Origin: Bowdeniella nasicola
GTDB taxonomy: Bacteria > Actinomycetota > Actinomycetes > Actinomycetales > Actinomycetaceae
NCBI RefSeq assembly: GCF_001907295.1
Contig: NZ_MQVR01000007.1
Span: 1 to 54,052, forward strand
Reading direction: 5' to 3'
Length of the DNA: 54,052 nucleotides
Shown: positions 52,321-54,052 of the stretch, piece by piece
Layout: every line of letters begins with the position of its first letter
How positions within the stretch are numbered: position 1 is the first letter of the stretch
Made by a program: the position numbers and the translations under genes
Notes under the pieces: model-generated
The model's database searches: none
Told to the model about the DNA's origin: nothing
What the model saw: only the letters and a program-made list of their open reading frames with translations

Positions 52321-53658
52321 CTAGGCTGTCGGGTCGGTGGCATGGTTCGTGCCGGCAGCGTTGATGGTCTCCGGGGTGCGGTAGCGCTGGCCGGAGGTGT
52401 AGGCGGCGACGATCTCGGCGTCCAGCGCATCGGCAGCGATGATGTCTCGCAGCATCCGGGCCGAGGGCTTCACGATCCGCCGGTGCGTCGGGTAGTGATG
52501 GTAGACAAGCCCGAACCGCGGGATCTCACCTTCGGACCACTCCCAGTTATCGACGAAACACCAGTGGTAATAGCGGTCAATCGGGACGTCCGAATCGAGG
52601 ATCGCGGCGAGGTGGTCGGCGAGGAAGCGGGGCCGGAAGCTCTCCAGCGAGGTTTCGTCGCCGTTGTCGGCGCAGCCGTTTTCCGTGATCCATACCGGCA
52701 CACCGAGCGCCTCATGCAGGGTGCGTGCGCAGACGACGAGCCCGTCGGGGCGGATCTCCCAGCCGAGATCGTTAACGGGGACACCGTCGAAGACGCCGTC
52801 GGTCAGGCCCATGACGGCGCTGCGGGTGTAGTAGTTCATCCCAATCACATCGACGTAGGTTCCGCGCCCGACCGGGGAGCGGCCGAGCAGCGGCCCGAAG
52901 ATACCCTGCCCGAAGGCGCTCGTTACCATGTCCTGGAAGGCGTAGGCGTCAAAGGCGCTGAAGGCGCGGTGGATCGGATTCTTGGGGTTTTTCGGCTCGA
53001 ATTCGCGCAGATGATGCGCGAACGTCACCGTAGCGTCGGGGCTGATCTCGTGGATGAGGTCATAGGCCTTCAAGTGCGCGATCGCCATGTGCCGTAGCAC
53101 CGCAAGCACGTGCCTCAAGTTGACGTTGCCGGGCGGTGCTTCGCGAAGCAGGTGCGCTTGGACGGCGTAAACGTTGGGTTCGTTGATCGTGCACCATTCG
53201 GAAACAAGGTCACTGAGGGCACTCACGACGACGCGCGTGTAGCGCAGGAAGCGGTCGACGACGTGGGGGTTGGTCCATTGGCCGGCGCGCTGCAGCCAGA
53301 GTGGGTTGGAAAAGTGGTGGAGCGTGACGAGCGGCCGGATGCCCTTGTTGACCAGGTCGCTGATCTCCTCGCGGTAGCGGTCCAGGACTGCGGTCGAGAA
53401 TTCGCCCGGGCTCGGTTCGATTCGCGACCATTCCAGACCGATGCGGGCAATCGGGAAGCCGAGTTCGGCCATGAGCTCGTTGTCTTCCTGCCACCGGTTC
53501 CAGTGGTCATTGGCTCGTACCGGTGAGGATCCGTCGGCGATGTGTCCGGTTTCGGCCCACTCATACCAGTTGTTGTTGGTGTCACCTCCTTCGATCTGGG
53601 TCGCTGCCGAGGCGGTTCCGATGAGGAGCCCGTTGAGGGGCCGAGGTGTCACAGTCAT
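52321..53658 (-). CDS. GH1 family beta-glycosidase
   Basis: 445 residues of a beta-glucosidase or phospho-beta-glucosidase type. TASAATQIEGGDTNNNWYEW forms the sugar-binding start, LGFPIARIGLEWSRIEPSPG follows, the acid/base is E160 in WCTINEPNVYA, the nucleophile E326 in VPVWITENGCADNG, and the sugar-binding tryptophan lies in DNWEWSEGE, where the usual LLDNFEW is altered. No signal peptide is seen. The ATG at 53658 with GAGGG close upstream was chosen over 53682. First gene of the operon; no regulator gene is beside it. Confidence 0.93.
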   Translation of the reverse strand: MTVTPRPLNGLLIGTASAATQIEGGDTNNNWYEWAETGHIADGSSPVRANDHWNRWQEDNELMAELGFPIARIGLEWSRIEPSPGEFSTAVLDRYREEISDLVNKGIRPLVTLHHFSNPLWLQRAGQWTNPHVVDRFLRYTRVVVSALSDLVSEWCTINEPNVYAVQAHLLREAPPGNVNLRHVLAVLRHMAIAHLKAYDLIHEISPDATVTFAHHLREFEPKNPKNPIHRAFSAFDAYAFQDMVTSAFGQGIFGPLLGRSPVGRGTYVDVIGMNYYTRSAVMGLTDGVFDGVPVNDLGWEIRPDGLVVCARTLHEALGVPVWITENGCADNGDETSLESFRPRFLADHLAAILDSDVPIDRYYHWCFVDNWEWSEGEIPRFGLVYHHYPTHRRIVKPSARMLRDIIAADALDAEIVAAYTSGQRYRTPETINAAGTNHATDPTA

Positions 53659-53694
53659 GCCCTCTATTATCCATGAGCGCACCCGTGATCGGCG

Positions 53695-53922
53695 TCAAAT
53701 AGCGGTGAGGGCTTGGGGGTTTCGAATGCAGGCCGACTCGCCGGTGATGAAGCCTAGCTTTTCGTAATACGGCAGGACGTCAGCGTCACAGCACCGGTCG
53801 ATGGCGCTGCTGTCCATGACCTTGATAAGCGTCCCAGCGCTTGGTGGATTAGGCCAGCCGACGAAGAATCCGTCAATCATATCGGGGGTGATAGAGCTAG
53901 ATTCGGCCAGATATTGCGTCAT
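53695..53922 (-). pseudogene. GNAT acetyltransferase remnant with the middle deleted
   Basis: The 75-residue frame joins a GNAT N-terminus (PDMIDGFFVGWPNPPSAGTL) to a GNAT C-terminus (CCDADVLPYYEKLGFITGES). The acetyl-CoA-binding core (R/Q-x-x-G-x-G/A motif) that should lie between is missing; family members are about 145 residues, so roughly half is lost in frame. Probably inactive. It is 36 bases upstream of the GH1 gene on the same strand. Confidence 0.7.
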
Positions 53923-53964
53923 AGCGTCATTGAAGGAGCTGGCAATAATGGCCTAGCTATGCCG

Positions 53965-53991
53965 GTGGCCCCACCTTGTTGGTGGGGCCAC
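53965..53991. terminator. Strong hairpin downstream of the rRNA operon
   Basis: GTGGCCCCACC (53965-53975) and GGTGGGGCCAC (53981-53991) form a perfect 11-base-pair stem with loop TTGTT. It lies about 15 bases after the 5S gene end on the minus strand. The minus strand lacks a following U-run; a TTTT follows on the plus strand side. It is most likely the rrn operon terminator. Confidence 0.7.
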
Positions 53992-54005
53992 ACGGTTTTG
54001 GGGTG

Positions 54006-54052
54006 TGTCGGCGGTGTCCTACTCTCCCACACCCCTTCGGGTGCAGTACCAT
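54006..54052 (-). rRNA. rrf: 5S ribosomal RNA, 3' end (cut by window edge)
   Basis: On the minus strand the sequence ends GGGAGAGTAGGACACCGCC with GACA after it, the conserved 3' terminal stem of actinobacterial 5S rRNA, preceded by the helix IV/V region TGCACCCGAAGGGGTG. The rest of the gene, and presumably 23S and 16S, lie beyond the window. Confidence 0.92.

Noticed and set aside
53991-54000. TTTT after the hairpin as evidence for a plus-strand transcript terminator
   Set aside because: No plus-strand gene ends here; the hairpin position fits the end of the minus-strand rRNA operon.

Overview
The window is from a high-G+C actinobacterium. The evidence is actinobacterial gene order throughout: sufR-B-D-C-S-U-T next to an ABC-2 exporter and a CtaA-type heme A synthase; a TPR protein, HAD phosphatase, 53-residue protein, tlyA, nadK, recN, steA, steB, murJ and pyrG run matching the block I recall as Rv1691-Rv1700 of Mycobacterium tuberculosis; the imuA-imuB-dnaE2 mutasome; a 13E12/DUF222-type HNH protein; and a GT4-type GlgA beside GlgC. 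SURF1 and CtaA imply a heme A-containing terminal oxidase. The genus cannot be fixed from the sequence.

Layout, left to right. (1) 1-480: the end of an IS256-like element that has cut into a lipoprotein gene. (2) 529-5920: a three-gene damage-inducible mutasome read leftward, with two LexA-type SOS boxes. (3) 6007-11550: a YbhB-like protein, an RluA-type pseudouridine synthase, a polytopic membrane protein whose promoter holds a CsoR-family-like operator, then nfeD, a band-7 protein and a DCC thiol protein as a coupled unit, and an ABC ATPase. (4) 11560-16992: divergent glgA and glgC, serB, a SixA-type phosphatase and fabG-fabI. (5) 17067-25217: DUF3099 and SURF1; a two-gene SatD-like plus membrane-protein operon with its own operator-like repeats; an ABC-F ATPase; the SOS-boxed HNH gene; a methyltransferase; a decayed zinc-metallopeptidase gene; and a CapA-like lipoprotein. 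(6) 25235-31534: the SUF iron-sulfur operon. (7) 31588-36703: ABC-2 exporter, ctaA, then a decayed stretch with a frameshifted secreted-protein gene, a frameshifted PNPOx-like gene, an extended Nudix hydrolase and an unresolved 0.4 kb. (8) 36704-49807: a long leftward housekeeping series covering CTP synthesis, envelope and cell separation, DNA repair, NADP and rRNA methylation. (9) 49889-53658: an alpha-galactosidase, MFS carrier and beta-glucosidase operon, then a GNAT remnant and the 3' end of a 5S rRNA gene.

Four themes recur. At least eight genes have no Shine-Dalgarno sequence but carry a TANNNT -10 hexamer 6 or 7 bases before the start codon, which points to leaderless mRNAs. Two separate loci, the mutasome and the HNH gene, carry SOS boxes. 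Several genes are broken, two of them by loss of the middle of the gene. The most interesting locus is the SatD-like operon, whose first product reads like a minimal class III nucleotide-cyclase fold joined to a helix-turn-helix.
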